64,000 nucleotides of DNA. It comes from IMCC26077 sp964561165. Its GTDB lineage: Bacteria > Actinomycetota > Actinomycetes > Nanopelagicales > Nanopelagicaceae. The translations under genes were made by a program, and so were the position numbers. Within the stretch, counting starts at the first letter, position 1; the number at the start of each line of letters is the position of its first letter. Where the stretch lies: contig CAZLOJ010000002.1 of the NCBI GenBank assembly GCA_964561165.1, positions 1 to 64,000 of the forward strand. The letters are read 5' to 3'. A model generated the notes under the pieces. It was not told the DNA's origin. It ran no database searches and saw only the letters and a program-made list of their open reading frames with translations. This document shows, piece after piece, positions 41,768-50,183 of this stretch.

Positions 41768-42586
41768 CTACGAATTCTCGTCGAGCCCCGCCCATGGCTG
41801 TGCTGGCTCTCGGTCGGCATCGGTACATATCCGAGCGTAATCGCAATATCCGCAAAGCGCTCCCGGAGTAGCGATGAAGCGACCTTGCGCAGTTGCCGCA
41901 AGCGCTTCTTCCGCGATGCGCTCTGCTCGTTTCACATGGCGGGCAAGCGAGGCGTCATCATGACGATAGACCGCCTTGGTATCTGAAGGAAGGTGGTGCA
42001 GCTCAACTGTTCGACATTTCTTTCGCAACGTTCGCTCGGCACCTATAGCGTAGATGGCGAGCGCCAGCGAACCACCCGCCTCTATTTCATCTGGTGGACG
42101 TTTGCCTGTTTTGTAATCGACAATCACGAGCTCATCACCACGTTCATCGATTCTATCGACCCGCCCGGAAAGTGATAAACGCTCGGTTGTTGCACTCACC
42201 GTTCGTTCAAGGCCGCGAGGTTCGTCATGTGGATTTACTCCAGTTAAATACTGACGAACCCATTGTTGAGCCCGAAAGCGATATCTCTCAGATTGTTCAT
42301 CATCACGGAAACCTTCAGAACGCCAATGTTTTACTACTAGCTCAGCGCCCTTTTCTTCCGCTCGCTGCTCTTGCGGCAAGGTAAACCACTCTCGAAGGGC
42401 ATTATGAACTGCACTTCCCATGCTGGTATGTCCCCACGGGCCACCTCGCGGTGGTTTTGGGATATCGATGTAGGTATAGCGATACTTTTTTGGACAATCA
42501 AGCCACGTTTCTAATCGATACGGAGTGCACGAGAAAAGTTTCTCTGGCATGCCATCAAATGAGATTTGCACGTTCTGATCACTCAT
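41768..42586 (-). CDS. RecB-type PD-(D/E)XK exonuclease-like protein
   Basis: A 272-residue protein of the Cas4/RecB nuclease fold. Conserved elements are the YRLETWLDCPKKYRY start (Cys31), MGSAVHNALREWF, GRVDRIDERGDELVIVDYKTGK (catalytic Asp and Lys) near residues 140-162, and a C-terminal Cys cluster GALCGYCDYARIC that with Cys31 can hold an iron-sulfur cluster. It lacks a helicase domain. It has no CRISPR neighbour, and similar stand-alone genes are common in Actinobacteria (Rv2119). Its start overlaps the marC stop by 4 bases. Confidence 0.82.
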   Translation of the reverse strand: MSDQNVQISFDGMPEKLFSCTPYRLETWLDCPKKYRYTYIDIPKPPRGGPWGHTSMGSAVHNALREWFTLPQEQRAEEKGAELVVKHWRSEGFRDDEQSERYRFRAQQWVRQYLTGVNPHDEPRGLERTVSATTERLSLSGRVDRIDERGDELVIVDYKTGKRPPDEIEAGGSLALAIYAIGAERTLRKKCRTVELHHLPSDTKAVYRHDDASLARHVKRAERIAEEALAATAQGRFIATPGALCGYCDYARICTDADREPAQPWAGLDENS

Positions 42587-43224
42587 GCGATGACGAAGGC
42601 ACGTACTGAATCCGCAATCATTTGCACTGCAATGGCGGCAAGTAAGAGTCCAGCAATTCGCGCGATAAGCGTGACGCCAGATTTCTTGATGATCTTGATG
42701 ATTCCAGTTGAGTATGCCAAAACCAAGCCCAGCAAAATATGGAGCAAAATAATGGCAGCAAATAGCGCGGCCATCATCGATACGGAGCTACCAGCGTCAG
42801 CAGAGTTCGCTTGTTTGACGAAGATGATAGTTGCAACTATCGCACCAGGTCCCGCAAGTAATGGTGTTCCTAGAGGAACGAGCGCCACACTCACATCTTC
42901 CTCGTTACCCTGCTCTTTTTGGTTTCCAGTCAAGAGATTTAATGCAACGAGCAGCAATAAGAGGCCACCTGCCCCCTGTAAAGCAGGAAGTGAGATCTTC
43001 AAGTAATCTAAAATGAATTGGCCAAAGAGTGCGAAGATGATGATGAGCAATAAGGAAACGCTTGCGGTCTTCCAGGCAAGCCTGCGCTGCTGCTCTGGCG
43101 AATATTTCGAGACAAGCGAGAGGAAGATTGGCATCACTCCCGGGGGATCGATAATGACGATCAGCGTGACAAAGACTTGAATACCAAAGGTTAATGCGCT
43201 TACGGCGCCGACACTTCCGTTCAT
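42583..43224 (-). CDS. MarC family integral membrane protein
   Basis: The 213-residue protein has six hydrophobic segments and the MarC blocks: FVTLIVIIDPPGVMPIFLSLV near residues 16-36 and VPLGTPLLAGPGAIVATIIF near 116-135. MarC proteins were once linked to antibiotic resistance, but the role is unproven. The ATG at 43224 (ATGA with the PHP stop) is the start; a longer start at 43272 would run into the PHP gene. Confidence 0.85.
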   Translation of the reverse strand: MNGSVGAVSALTFGIQVFVTLIVIIDPPGVMPIFLSLVSKYSPEQQRRLAWKTASVSLLLIIIFALFGQFILDYLKISLPALQGAGGLLLLLVALNLLTGNQKEQGNEEDVSVALVPLGTPLLAGPGAIVATIIFVKQANSADAGSSVSMMAALFAAIILLHILLGLVLAYSTGIIKIIKKSGVTLIARIAGLLLAAIAVQMIADSVRAFVIA

Positions 43225-44081
43225 ACGGTGAACACCTCGCATCCCTCTCCTTGAGCGAGGATACCCTCCCAAACATCCGGTGCGGTTTGTTCCATGCCAA
43301 GGCGTTGCGAACCGATCGCGCCGTGATAATCACTTGAGCCAGTTGCAAAGACATCAAAAGCACGCGCCATATCTCGGAGCGTATTTCGCGCATCATCGTC
43401 GTGGTCACGGTGATTCACTTCTAGACCGTCTAGTCCATGTGCAAGTAAGAGTGCAATTTCATCTGTCGAATAAATCGCACCTCGCGAGCCCGCCAAGCCA
43501 TGCGCCAAAATACTCACTCCGCCCGCACGCTTTATAGCAGAGATTGCTTCTTCTGGGGTTGGCGCAAAATGTCCGACATAGAAAGGTGAATCATTATGTA
43601 GATACTTTTTAAATGCTTGATCTCGTGAACTCACTACGCCACGCTCTATCAACGCATCAGCCAAATGGGGACGACCAACTGTTTGAGCGCTCTCGGAATG
43701 TTTTGCGACGTCAGCAAAAGAGATTTCGATTCCTGCTTCGTTGAGCAATCCAATAATTTTTTTCATACGCGGGATGCGATCGTCACGAGTTAACGACATC
43801 GTTTGATTCAGCTCTGCATCCATGGGGTCGAAGAGATACCCCAACATGTGCACGCTCATACCATTTGCGGTGCGGCATGAAATCTCAGCCCCTGGAACTA
43901 TGGTCAACGCTCCCGCTCCTGCTGGGGCTTTTAACGCCGTCAAGGATTGCCATCCTTCAAGAGTGTCATGGTCGGTTATTGCCAACACTGAAATCGCCTC
44001 AGCTTTTGCCAAGCTAACGAGCTCGCTTGGTGAGTTGATGCCATCGCTCACATTCGTGTGCGAATGCAAATCAATTTTCAT
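43221..44081 (-). CDS. PHP-domain phosphoesterase
   Basis: The 286-residue protein starts with the metal-binding motif MKIDLHSHTNVSDG (His6, His8) and has AITDHDTLEGW near residue 35, HMLGYLFDP near 79, SILAHGLAG near 195 and GSSDYHG near 253. These are the four PHP motifs of the RNase AM (YciV/TrpH) family, which degrades short RNA or 3',5'-nucleoside bisphosphates. It is coupled to marC downstream by ATGA and its start overlaps the EamA stop by about 11 bases. Confidence 0.85.
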   Translation of the reverse strand: MKIDLHSHTNVSDGINSPSELVSLAKAEAISVLAITDHDTLEGWQSLTALKAPAGAGALTIVPGAEISCRTANGMSVHMLGYLFDPMDAELNQTMSLTRDDRIPRMKKIIGLLNEAGIEISFADVAKHSESAQTVGRPHLADALIERGVVSSRDQAFKKYLHNDSPFYVGHFAPTPEEAISAIKRAGGVSILAHGLAGSRGAIYSTDEIALLLAHGLDGLEVNHRDHDDDARNTLRDMARAFDVFATGSSDYHGAIGSQRLGMEQTAPDVWEGILAQGEGCEVFTV

Positions 44082-45006
44082 TCGTCACACTCTCCTTTTG
44101 TTCTCCCTGCAATTGCGATGTCCGAGAGGCCACCAAACCACTTCCGAAAATCAATAGGGCAATGCCAGGAATTATTCCTGCCGGCGGTACTTGCCCGAGC
44201 CACCAGAAAGCTAAAAGCGCACCAACAGGAACCTCGAAGAAGACGATTAGGGAGACCACCGCTGGGTTGACTCGCACAAGCACTTGATTAAAGAGAGTAT
44301 GCCCGAGAAGTTGTGCGCCAACAATCAATCCAAGTATGAGTAACCATTCTTCTCGCGGATAATCAAATAATGAAACGCCGCTAGGTATAATCACAATCAA
44401 ACAAGTTAACGCGCACACCAAATAACAGATCGTTGTGTAGGTAGTCGTTGAAACAACCTTCTGAACATGTGAACCAGCAGTGACATATGCGCCGGCGAGT
44501 GCACCGCCGAGAAGCGCGACGAGATCACCGGTTAGTGAACGAGTCGATAACGACCAATCAACTCCAGTGATGATCAGAACGCCCACCATGGAAATTGCCA
44601 TTCCCAACCAGACTCGACGATCCACTGCACGCCCTTTGTAGCGCAGCCAGAGCGCAACGAAGATTGGTTGGGTTGCTGTGAGTGCTGTCCCGCTAGCGAC
44701 GCTCGTTAATCGCATTGAGTAAAAGAAGCAGATGAAATGAAGTGCGAGAAATACTCCAGCAAGAATCGACCAACTCCAGGACTTTTTGGTGAGTGAACGC
44801 CACTCTCCTTTCGCCACTGCGAATGGAAGCGTGAGCAGAGATCCGCCAAGGTTCCTCCAAAAAATAGCCACTGGAACCGCCATCGCGCCGAGTGCAATAA
44901 GTGGTCCAGATGTTCCAATGCCGATGATTCCAATAGCTAATCTCGTGAGATCGCCCCCACCTATTGGACGCTTTCGCCCCTGGGCTGCTCGGTTCATCGA
45001 CATCAT
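44071..45006 (-). CDS. EamA/DMT superfamily transporter
   Basis: The protein of up to 311 residues has about ten hydrophobic segments and two EamA repeats (about 20-150 and 165-295), with GTALTATQPIFVALWLRY near residue 112 and a second copy-like NPAVVSLIVFFEVPVGALLAF near 249-269. DMT permeases move amino acids, drugs or nucleotides; the substrate is unknown. The ATG at 45006 is favoured by a TAGGGT seven bases upstream, though ATGs at 45003 and 44997 are also in frame. It is divergent from the MgtE-N gene. Confidence 0.82.
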   Translation of the reverse strand: MMSMNRAAQGRKRPIGGGDLTRLAIGIIGIGTSGPLIALGAMAVPVAIFWRNLGGSLLTLPFAVAKGEWRSLTKKSWSWSILAGVFLALHFICFFYSMRLTSVASGTALTATQPIFVALWLRYKGRAVDRRVWLGMAISMVGVLIITGVDWSLSTRSLTGDLVALLGGALAGAYVTAGSHVQKVVSTTTYTTICYLVCALTCLIVIIPSGVSLFDYPREEWLLILGLIVGAQLLGHTLFNQVLVRVNPAVVSLIVFFEVPVGALLAFWWLGQVPPAGIIPGIALLIFGSGLVASRTSQLQGEQKESVTNEN

Positions 45007-45019
45007 GAGTACGACCCTA
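45004..45019 (-). promoter_or_regulatory. Leaderless-type -10 before the EamA gene
   Basis: On the minus strand TAGGGT (45014-45019) is followed by seven bases and the ATG at 45006. With the plus-strand TACCCT at 45025-45030 it fills the 31-base divergent spacer. Confidence 0.45.
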
Positions 45020-45024
45020 ACCGG

Positions 45025-45040
45025 TACCCTTACTCTTATG
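45025..45040 (+). promoter_or_regulatory. Leaderless-type -10 before the MgtE-N/CBS gene
   Basis: TACCCT (45025-45030) is seven bases before the ATG at 45038. It favours that start over an in-frame ATG at 45005. Confidence 0.45.
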
Positions 45041-46300
45041 AGCGCTACATTGAATCGAGTCTTTATAGCGCGCCTTGCAGGAACTGCGGTTTTTGACCCA
45101 ACTGGTGATCAAGTGGGAAAGGTGCGCGATGTCGTCGCCACCCTACAAACAGGCCAAGTACCTCCACGCGTCCTTGGGATAATCGTTGAAGTTCCACCCC
45201 GACGACGAATCTTTATTCCTATTACGAGGGTCACATCAATCGAGCCAGGCACAGTGGTCATCACAGGCTTGCTCAATGTGCGGAGATTTCAGCCACGTCC
45301 TGGTGAGTTTCTTGTCCTCGGTGAATTCCTTGACCGGACGACAACGTTGATTGGCAAACCTGAGCGAGTGATTATCGAAGACATCGCGATGGAACAAACT
45401 CGTCGTGGAGATTGGTTGTTGAATAAAGTACATGTCGCAACCAAAAGCTCTGGTCTTCGTCGACGCAGTCCAGGAAAAACAGTTGAGTATTCACAATTGA
45501 CAGAGTTCGCAGCAAGTGAAACTGATGATGAAGCGCGCAGCCTTCTTGCCACGCTTTCGAGCCTCAAAGCTGCCGACCTAGCAGGTGCGTTACACGACCT
45601 TTCCATGTCACGTCGCGTAGAAATCGCTCGAGCGCTCGATGATGAGCGACTTGCTGATCTTCTCGAAGAGATGGAAGAGGGCGAGCGCGTTGAATTGCTT
45701 GCACAACTTGAAGGTGAGCGAGCTGCTGATGTCCTCGGTGAAATGGATCCAGATGATGCAGCGGATTTGCTGCGCGAAGTTGGCACCGAGAAGGCAGAAT
45801 CACTCCTTAACCTCATGGAGCCCGAGGATGCCGAAGATGTTCGACGACTCATGGTGTATGAGGATTATTCAGCTGGTGGAATGATGACTACCGAACCGAT
45901 CATTCTCGCCGCAGATAACACAGTTGCTGAAGCGCTTGCTGCGCTGCGAGCCAGTGAGATAACGCCTGCGCTAGCCTCACAAGTCTTTGTTACCCGGGCG
46001 CCACATGAGACCCCCACCGGCAAATTCCTCGGCATCGCGCACTTCCAGCGGTTACTTCGCGAGCCACCAGCAACTTTGCTTGGTTCAATCATTGACACCG
46101 AATCAGAGTCGCTCACGCCCGACCGAAATCTCACCACAATCTCTTCTTACTTTGCTGCTTACAACTTGGTGGCAGTCCCGATTGTCGATGAGAATGATCG
46201 ATTACTTGGCGTCGTCACAGTTGATGACGTTCTCGACCATTTGCTGCCAGAGAATTGGCGAGCACAACATGATGATGGCACCCGGGAGGTGTTGAAATGA
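45038..46300 (+). CDS. PRC-barrel plus MgtE N-terminal domain plus CBS protein
   Basis: The 420-residue cytosolic protein has a PRC-barrel-like start (RVFIARLAGTAVFDPTGDQVGKVRDVV) and a run of MgtE-N superhelical repeats (about 170-280) with ADLLEEMEEGERVELLAQLEGERAADVLGEMDPDDAADLL. Two CBS domains follow (about 285-410). It lacks the MgtE transmembrane domain, so it is not itself a magnesium channel. Actinobacteria keep this form next to DUF1003 and mrp (Rv1232c region). It is coupled to DUF1003 by ATGA. A regulatory or scaffold role is inferred. Confidence 0.82.
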   Translation: MSATLNRVFIARLAGTAVFDPTGDQVGKVRDVVATLQTGQVPPRVLGIIVEVPPRRRIFIPITRVTSIEPGTVVITGLLNVRRFQPRPGEFLVLGEFLDRTTTLIGKPERVIIEDIAMEQTRRGDWLLNKVHVATKSSGLRRRSPGKTVEYSQLTEFAASETDDEARSLLATLSSLKAADLAGALHDLSMSRRVEIARALDDERLADLLEEMEEGERVELLAQLEGERAADVLGEMDPDDAADLLREVGTEKAESLLNLMEPEDAEDVRRLMVYEDYSAGGMMTTEPIILAADNTVAEALAALRASEITPALASQVFVTRAPHETPTGKFLGIAHFQRLLREPPATLLGSIIDTESESLTPDRNLTTISSYFAAYNLVAVPIVDENDRLLGVVTVDDVLDHLLPENWRAQHDDGTREVLK

Positions 46301-46788
46301 GTAATCGACTAGATCTACCACGTCGCGGCAAACGCTCGCTGCGCCCCACATATAACTCAGAAGCATTCGGACAGCTCTCTGAGCGATTTGCTCGTTTTCT
46401 CGGCACTGCGAATTTCTTGGTCTACATGTCTGTCTTCGTGCTTACGTGGGTACTCTGGAATGCGCTCGCGCCGAGCAATCTGCGGTTCGACCCATTCCCC
46501 TTCATCTTTTTAACCTTGATACTTTCGCTGCAAGCCTCTTATGCGGCGCCGCTAATTCTGCTCGCGCAAAATCGCCAAGCTGACCGCGACCGAATTCAAT
46601 CTGCAGAAGATCGACTACGCGATGAGCGTAATTTGGCAGATACTGAATATCTCACGCGTGAGATTGCAGCACTTCGTGATGGTCTGGGTGATGTTGCAAC
46701 GCGGGACTTCATTCGCAGCGAACTTCGCGAACTGCTTTCAGAGATTAAATCTGAAGATGACAACTCTTCGTCTGGTTCAACGAGCTGA
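46297..46788 (+). CDS. DUF1003 family membrane protein
   Basis: The 163-residue protein has two membrane helices (about 40-62 and 66-90) with the FARFLGTANFLVYMSVFVLTWVLWN and LRFDPFPFIFLTLILSLQASYAAPLILLAQNRQADRDR blocks typical of DUF1003. A charged C-terminal helix follows (about 100-155). Its function is unknown. It is coupled to the MgtE-N gene and convergent with mrp, overlapping it by 12 bases. Confidence 0.85.
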   Translation: MSNRLDLPRRGKRSLRPTYNSEAFGQLSERFARFLGTANFLVYMSVFVLTWVLWNALAPSNLRFDPFPFIFLTLILSLQASYAAPLILLAQNRQADRDRIQSAEDRLRDERNLADTEYLTREIAALRDGLGDVATRDFIRSELRELLSEIKSEDDNSSSGSTS

Positions 46789-47904
46789 AAGCGGCAATCT
46801 TCTTCCTGCTAGTGATTCACTCCGCTTAATCAACCGCTCGGCAATCTCCATGAGCGCTTGCGTTGAAGGATTTTCAGGCGCAAGTGGAGTGCCCGCGTCT
46901 CCCGCAGATCTAAGCGCAGGATCAAAAGGAATTTGTCCCAACAATGGAATGCTTCCGCCAGTCAATCGCTCTAAGCGTGCAACGGTCTCTGCACCGCCAC
47001 CTGCACCGAAGAGCGAGATATTCTCGCCGCAGTGTGGACATGGAAATGCCGACATATTTTCAATAACGCCAGCTAGCTGTTGTTTCAGTTGATGCGCCAG
47101 CCGTCCGGCGCGCTCTGCCACCTCTGCCGCGGCAATCTGAGGCGTTGTCACAACGACCACTTCTGAGGATGGAATTAATTGCCCCAGTGAGATCGCAATA
47201 TCTCCGGTACCAGGTGGAAGGTCAAGCAAGAGAAAATCTAGCTCTCCCCAGTAGGCATCGGCTAAGAGTTGCTCGAGAACTTTATGCAAAATTGGGCCAC
47301 GGTAGGCAACGGGATCTTCACGTTGCGGTTTAAACATTTCCATAGACGCTACCCGAATACCGCGAATGTCCTCTGGTGGAATGAACGTGGTGTTATCGAT
47401 TGCAGTAGGTCGAGCACCAAGCATGCCAAGTATTCGTGGAATGGAGTGGCCATAGACATCAGCATCGAGGATTCCTACCCGTTGTCCGCGCGCTGCTAGC
47501 GCCACCGCAAGATTTGCCGTTAACGATGATTTACCAACACCGCCTTTACCCGACGCAATCGCAAATACCCTAGTTAGAGAGTCAGGGCGCGCAAATGGAA
47601 TTGATTTTTCGTTACCCCCACGAATAATCCGCTTTATCTCATTTCGTTGTTCATCACTCATCACATCAAACTCGATAGCTACCTGTGTGATGCCCGATAC
47701 TCCAACTACTGCTTTTGTTATGTCGTCGGATAGCCGATCCTTCATTGGGCATCCTGAAATCGTCAGGAAGATCTCAATCTCAGCAGTACTCCCTGAGATT
47801 TTCACACTCTTCACCATGCCAAGTTCGGTGAGTGGTTTACGAAGTTCGGGATCGATGACAGTGGCTAAAGCACTCTCAATAGTCTTAATGGCCTCGACAC
47901 TCAT
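46777..47904 (-). CDS. mrp: Mrp/NBP35-type P-loop iron-sulfur carrier
   Basis: The 375-residue protein has an N-terminal DUF59/MIP18 domain (about 1-90) and a P-loop domain with ASGKGGVGKSSLTANLAVALA near residues 117-137 and LDADVYGHSI near 148-157. A C-terminal CPHCGENISLFG motif carries the CxxC pair for cluster transfer. It moves Fe-S clusters to apo-proteins. It is coupled by ATGA overlap with tatB and close to htrA, in an order known from other Actinobacteria (Rv1223, Rv1224, Rv1229c). Confidence 0.92.
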   Translation of the reverse strand: MSVEAIKTIESALATVIDPELRKPLTELGMVKSVKISGSTAEIEIFLTISGCPMKDRLSDDITKAVVGVSGITQVAIEFDVMSDEQRNEIKRIIRGGNEKSIPFARPDSLTRVFAIASGKGGVGKSSLTANLAVALAARGQRVGILDADVYGHSIPRILGMLGARPTAIDNTTFIPPEDIRGIRVASMEMFKPQREDPVAYRGPILHKVLEQLLADAYWGELDFLLLDLPPGTGDIAISLGQLIPSSEVVVVTTPQIAAAEVAERAGRLAHQLKQQLAGVIENMSAFPCPHCGENISLFGAGGGAETVARLERLTGGSIPLLGQIPFDPALRSAGDAGTPLAPENPSTQALMEIAERLIKRSESLAGRRLPLSAR

Positions 47905-48197
47905 GGGAGTTGCGGGTCCTGTCGAACGGAGTTCTTGTCGAGCTGAGTTTCATCGTCCAACACTTGCCGCATCTGCTTTCGGATAAAAGTTTTGGGGTTG
48001 AGATCACTCACACTGAGATCTTCGAAGCCTGGTCCGAGATTCTCGCGCAGATCACTTGTGGCAGATTGCGCGAAGCCACGCATCTTTCGGATGAAACGGG
48101 CTGCATCAGCTGCGAAGGTGGGCAATTTGTTCGGCCCGACCAGAATGAGCGCTACCAGGGCTAACCCAAGTAGTTCTCCTGCGCCAATATCGAGCAT
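47901..48197 (-). CDS. tatB: Sec-independent protein translocase subunit TatB
   Basis: A 98-residue membrane protein with an N-terminal helix (MLDIGAGELLGLALVALILVGPNKLP), a hinge and an amphipathic helix (about 25-45), then a polar tail. The IGxGEL and GPxKLP motifs mark TatA/TatB. The length and the position between htrA and mrp indicate TatB, the twin-arginine pathway receptor component. tatA and tatC are not in the window. Confidence 0.85.
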   Translation of the reverse strand: MLDIGAGELLGLALVALILVGPNKLPTFAADAARFIRKMRGFAQSATSDLRENLGPGFEDLSVSDLNPKTFIRKQMRQVLDDETQLDKNSVRQDPQLP

Positions 48198-48212
48198 CCG
48201 ACCATCGTAACG

Positions 48213-49418
48213 TTATTTCTGCGCAGCGACCAAAGTTGCCTTCACTACCTTGGTCACATCGTTTCTTTTTAGGGTGATAGAAACTTGGTCGCCTGGAGCT
48301 TTGTCGCGAATGGCAACAATTAGCTCATCGGAGTTTGTGATTTTGCGTCCACCAAGTTCAACAATGACATCACCCGTTTCGATACCGGCGCTCTCCGCGG
48401 GGCTATCGGGTGATACTGAAGCGACTCGCGCTCCACCTTCAGCAAAGGAGGTATCAACGGAGATGCCAAGAACTGGGTATGAGGATTTTCCTGTTTTGAT
48501 GAGCTCCTCAGCGGTACGTCTAGCCTGATTAATTGGAATCGCAAAACCTAGGCCAATTGATCCAGATTGACTTCCAAAGGAAGATCCCAGCGTTGCAATC
48601 GCAGAATTCACGCCCACAACAGCTCCCGTTTTATCGACCAACGGGCCTCCGGAATTTCCTGGATTAATTGCTGCATCGGTTTGCAGCGCATTAATGAAGG
48701 AGCCTTCGCTCTCTCCATCTCCAGCAGTTACCGCACGATTTTTCGCACTTATGATTCCAGATGTGACAGTGCCAGAGAGGCCAAGAGGTGAACCAATGGC
48801 AATGACAGCATCGCCAACCTGAACTTTGTCACTGTTGCCAAATTGAAGTGCTGGCACTCCGGTACGCGCAACTTTAATTACTGCCAGGTCATAGGCAGGA
48901 TCCACGCCAACAATTTTGCCACGCACTACTTTGCCATCATTGAACGAAACTTTTAGTGAACCGCTTCGTCGCACATTTTCCACCACGTGATTGTTCGTAA
49001 GTATGTATCCGTCAGATCGGATAACGAATCCAGTCCCTGTTCCGCTGCCCATCGCAGAACTTGTTGAGATCGAGACAACTGAAGGCAGTACACGAGCAGC
49101 AATGGCCGCTATTGATCGCGGAGATCGTTCCACCACATTGGTCGTCGCAACAAATGAAGCTCCCGAATCAAATAGTGAGGTGCCGTTCGCTAAGTTTCCT
49201 GCTACTCCCCCGACCGCGCCGGCAATCAACGCCATTCCAACGGCAAGTCCAACGCTTACTTTGGCGCCATGACTGCGACCACTTCGTCGCGCACCTCGAC
49301 TGGTTAACGAATCTGGAAGTGGTTGCGCACTCGGTGGCAGGTAATAGTTCTGCGGACGAGCAGGCGGTTGGTTATGGTCATACTGTGCTGCAGGCGACCA
49401 CCACTCAGGTTGACTCAT
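48213..49418 (-). CDS. htrA: HtrA/DegP-type periplasmic serine protease with PDZ domain
   Basis: The 401-residue protein has a polar N-terminal tail, a membrane anchor (about 52-74) and a trypsin-like domain with the catalytic triad in LTNNHVVENV (His), DPAYDLAVIKV (Asp) and INPGNSGGPLVD (Ser). A C-terminal PDZ domain is at about 305-395. It degrades or refolds damaged exported proteins. GGAG lies about eight bases before the ATG. It corresponds by context to Rv1223 of M. tuberculosis, but the sigE-rseA pair that normally precedes it is absent. Confidence 0.92.
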   Translation of the reverse strand: MSQPEWWSPAAQYDHNQPPARPQNYYLPPSAQPLPDSLTSRGARRSGRSHGAKVSVGLAVGMALIAGAVGGVAGNLANGTSLFDSGASFVATTNVVERSPRSIAAIAARVLPSVVSISTSSAMGSGTGTGFVIRSDGYILTNNHVVENVRRSGSLKVSFNDGKVVRGKIVGVDPAYDLAVIKVARTGVPALQFGNSDKVQVGDAVIAIGSPLGLSGTVTSGIISAKNRAVTAGDGESEGSFINALQTDAAINPGNSGGPLVDKTGAVVGVNSAIATLGSSFGSQSGSIGLGFAIPINQARRTAEELIKTGKSSYPVLGISVDTSFAEGGARVASVSPDSPAESAGIETGDVIVELGGRKITNSDELIVAIRDKAPGDQVSITLKRNDVTKVVKATLVAAQK

Positions 49419-49547
49419 GCTTTTCTCCAGTACTGAAATCGTTGTTGGGAACTCATTTGCACGTACTCTGGCGACAAAACTCTAAAGAAACCTGAGAGCG
49501 CGCTGAAAGTACCCCTAAACTCTATCTGCTTTGCACACTCTCGCCAC

Positions 49548-50183
49548 TTAACGCTTAACGGCTATGAAAACTCCATCGCCTAAGCCATTCAACGAACACG
49601 TCCAGCGCTCACGATCTGCACGTAGATTTCGAAGAAGTTCCCGACGGGCCACAGTTATCTCATCGCGCTGTGCCAGATCGGCAACTTTGCCGCCGTGCAG
49701 CGCATGCACGAGGACACACACGCCCCCGTCGCGGAGAACTCGATACGACTGATCGATTAAATCTGCCAAATCGCCCGAGTAGTCGCGCACGACAATCATG
49801 TCGTATCCGGCATCAGTTAGCTTTTGAAGGATGTCATAGGGTGAACCGTGAATCAGACGAACCCGTTGCGCAGAGATTTCCATCTCTTCGCAAGCTTCAC
49901 GCGCAAGTTGGACATGCTCGGCTTCTCGATCGATAGAGGTGATTGTTCCGCTTTCGTCGATACCGCCAGCAAGCCATAGCGTCCCTACGCCAGTGCCCGT
50001 TCCCAACTCAACAATACTCTTGGCGCGCAGGGCAAGAGCTAACGTTTGCAAGAGTGCGCCACTTCCTGATGATGGCTCATCGCTGCCAAGTTCAGCCCCA
50101 CGATTTCGCGCGCTTTGGATTTCCAGCTCTTCGACTATAAAGCTCTCAATAAATTCTCTACTCTTCTCTGATTGGTCACTCAT
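49548..50183 (-). CDS. SAM-dependent O-methyltransferase (class I)
   Basis: The 211-residue protein has the SAM-binding block SIVELGTGTGVGTLWLAGG near residues 54-72, GTITSIDREAEHVQLA near 80-95 and a DMIVVRDYSGDL segment near 130. This is the Rv1220c-type methyltransferase of the sigE-htrA neighbourhood. The substrate is unknown. The ATG at 50183 overlaps the pepA stop (ATGA), so the two genes are coupled. Confidence 0.82.
   Translation of the reverse strand: MSDQSEKSREFIESFIVEELEIQSARNRGAELGSDEPSSGSGALLQTLALALRAKSIVELGTGTGVGTLWLAGGIDESGTITSIDREAEHVQLAREACEEMEISAQRVRLIHGSPYDILQKLTDAGYDMIVVRDYSGDLADLIDQSYRVLRDGGVCVLVHALHGGKVADLAQRDEITVARRELLRNLRADRERWTCSLNGLGDGVFIAVKR

Noticed and set aside
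45289..45852. A 187-residue Ser/Arg-rich minus-strand frame.
   Set aside because: It lies antisense to the MgtE-N/CBS gene and has the biased composition of a shadow frame (many Ser and Arg, no domain).
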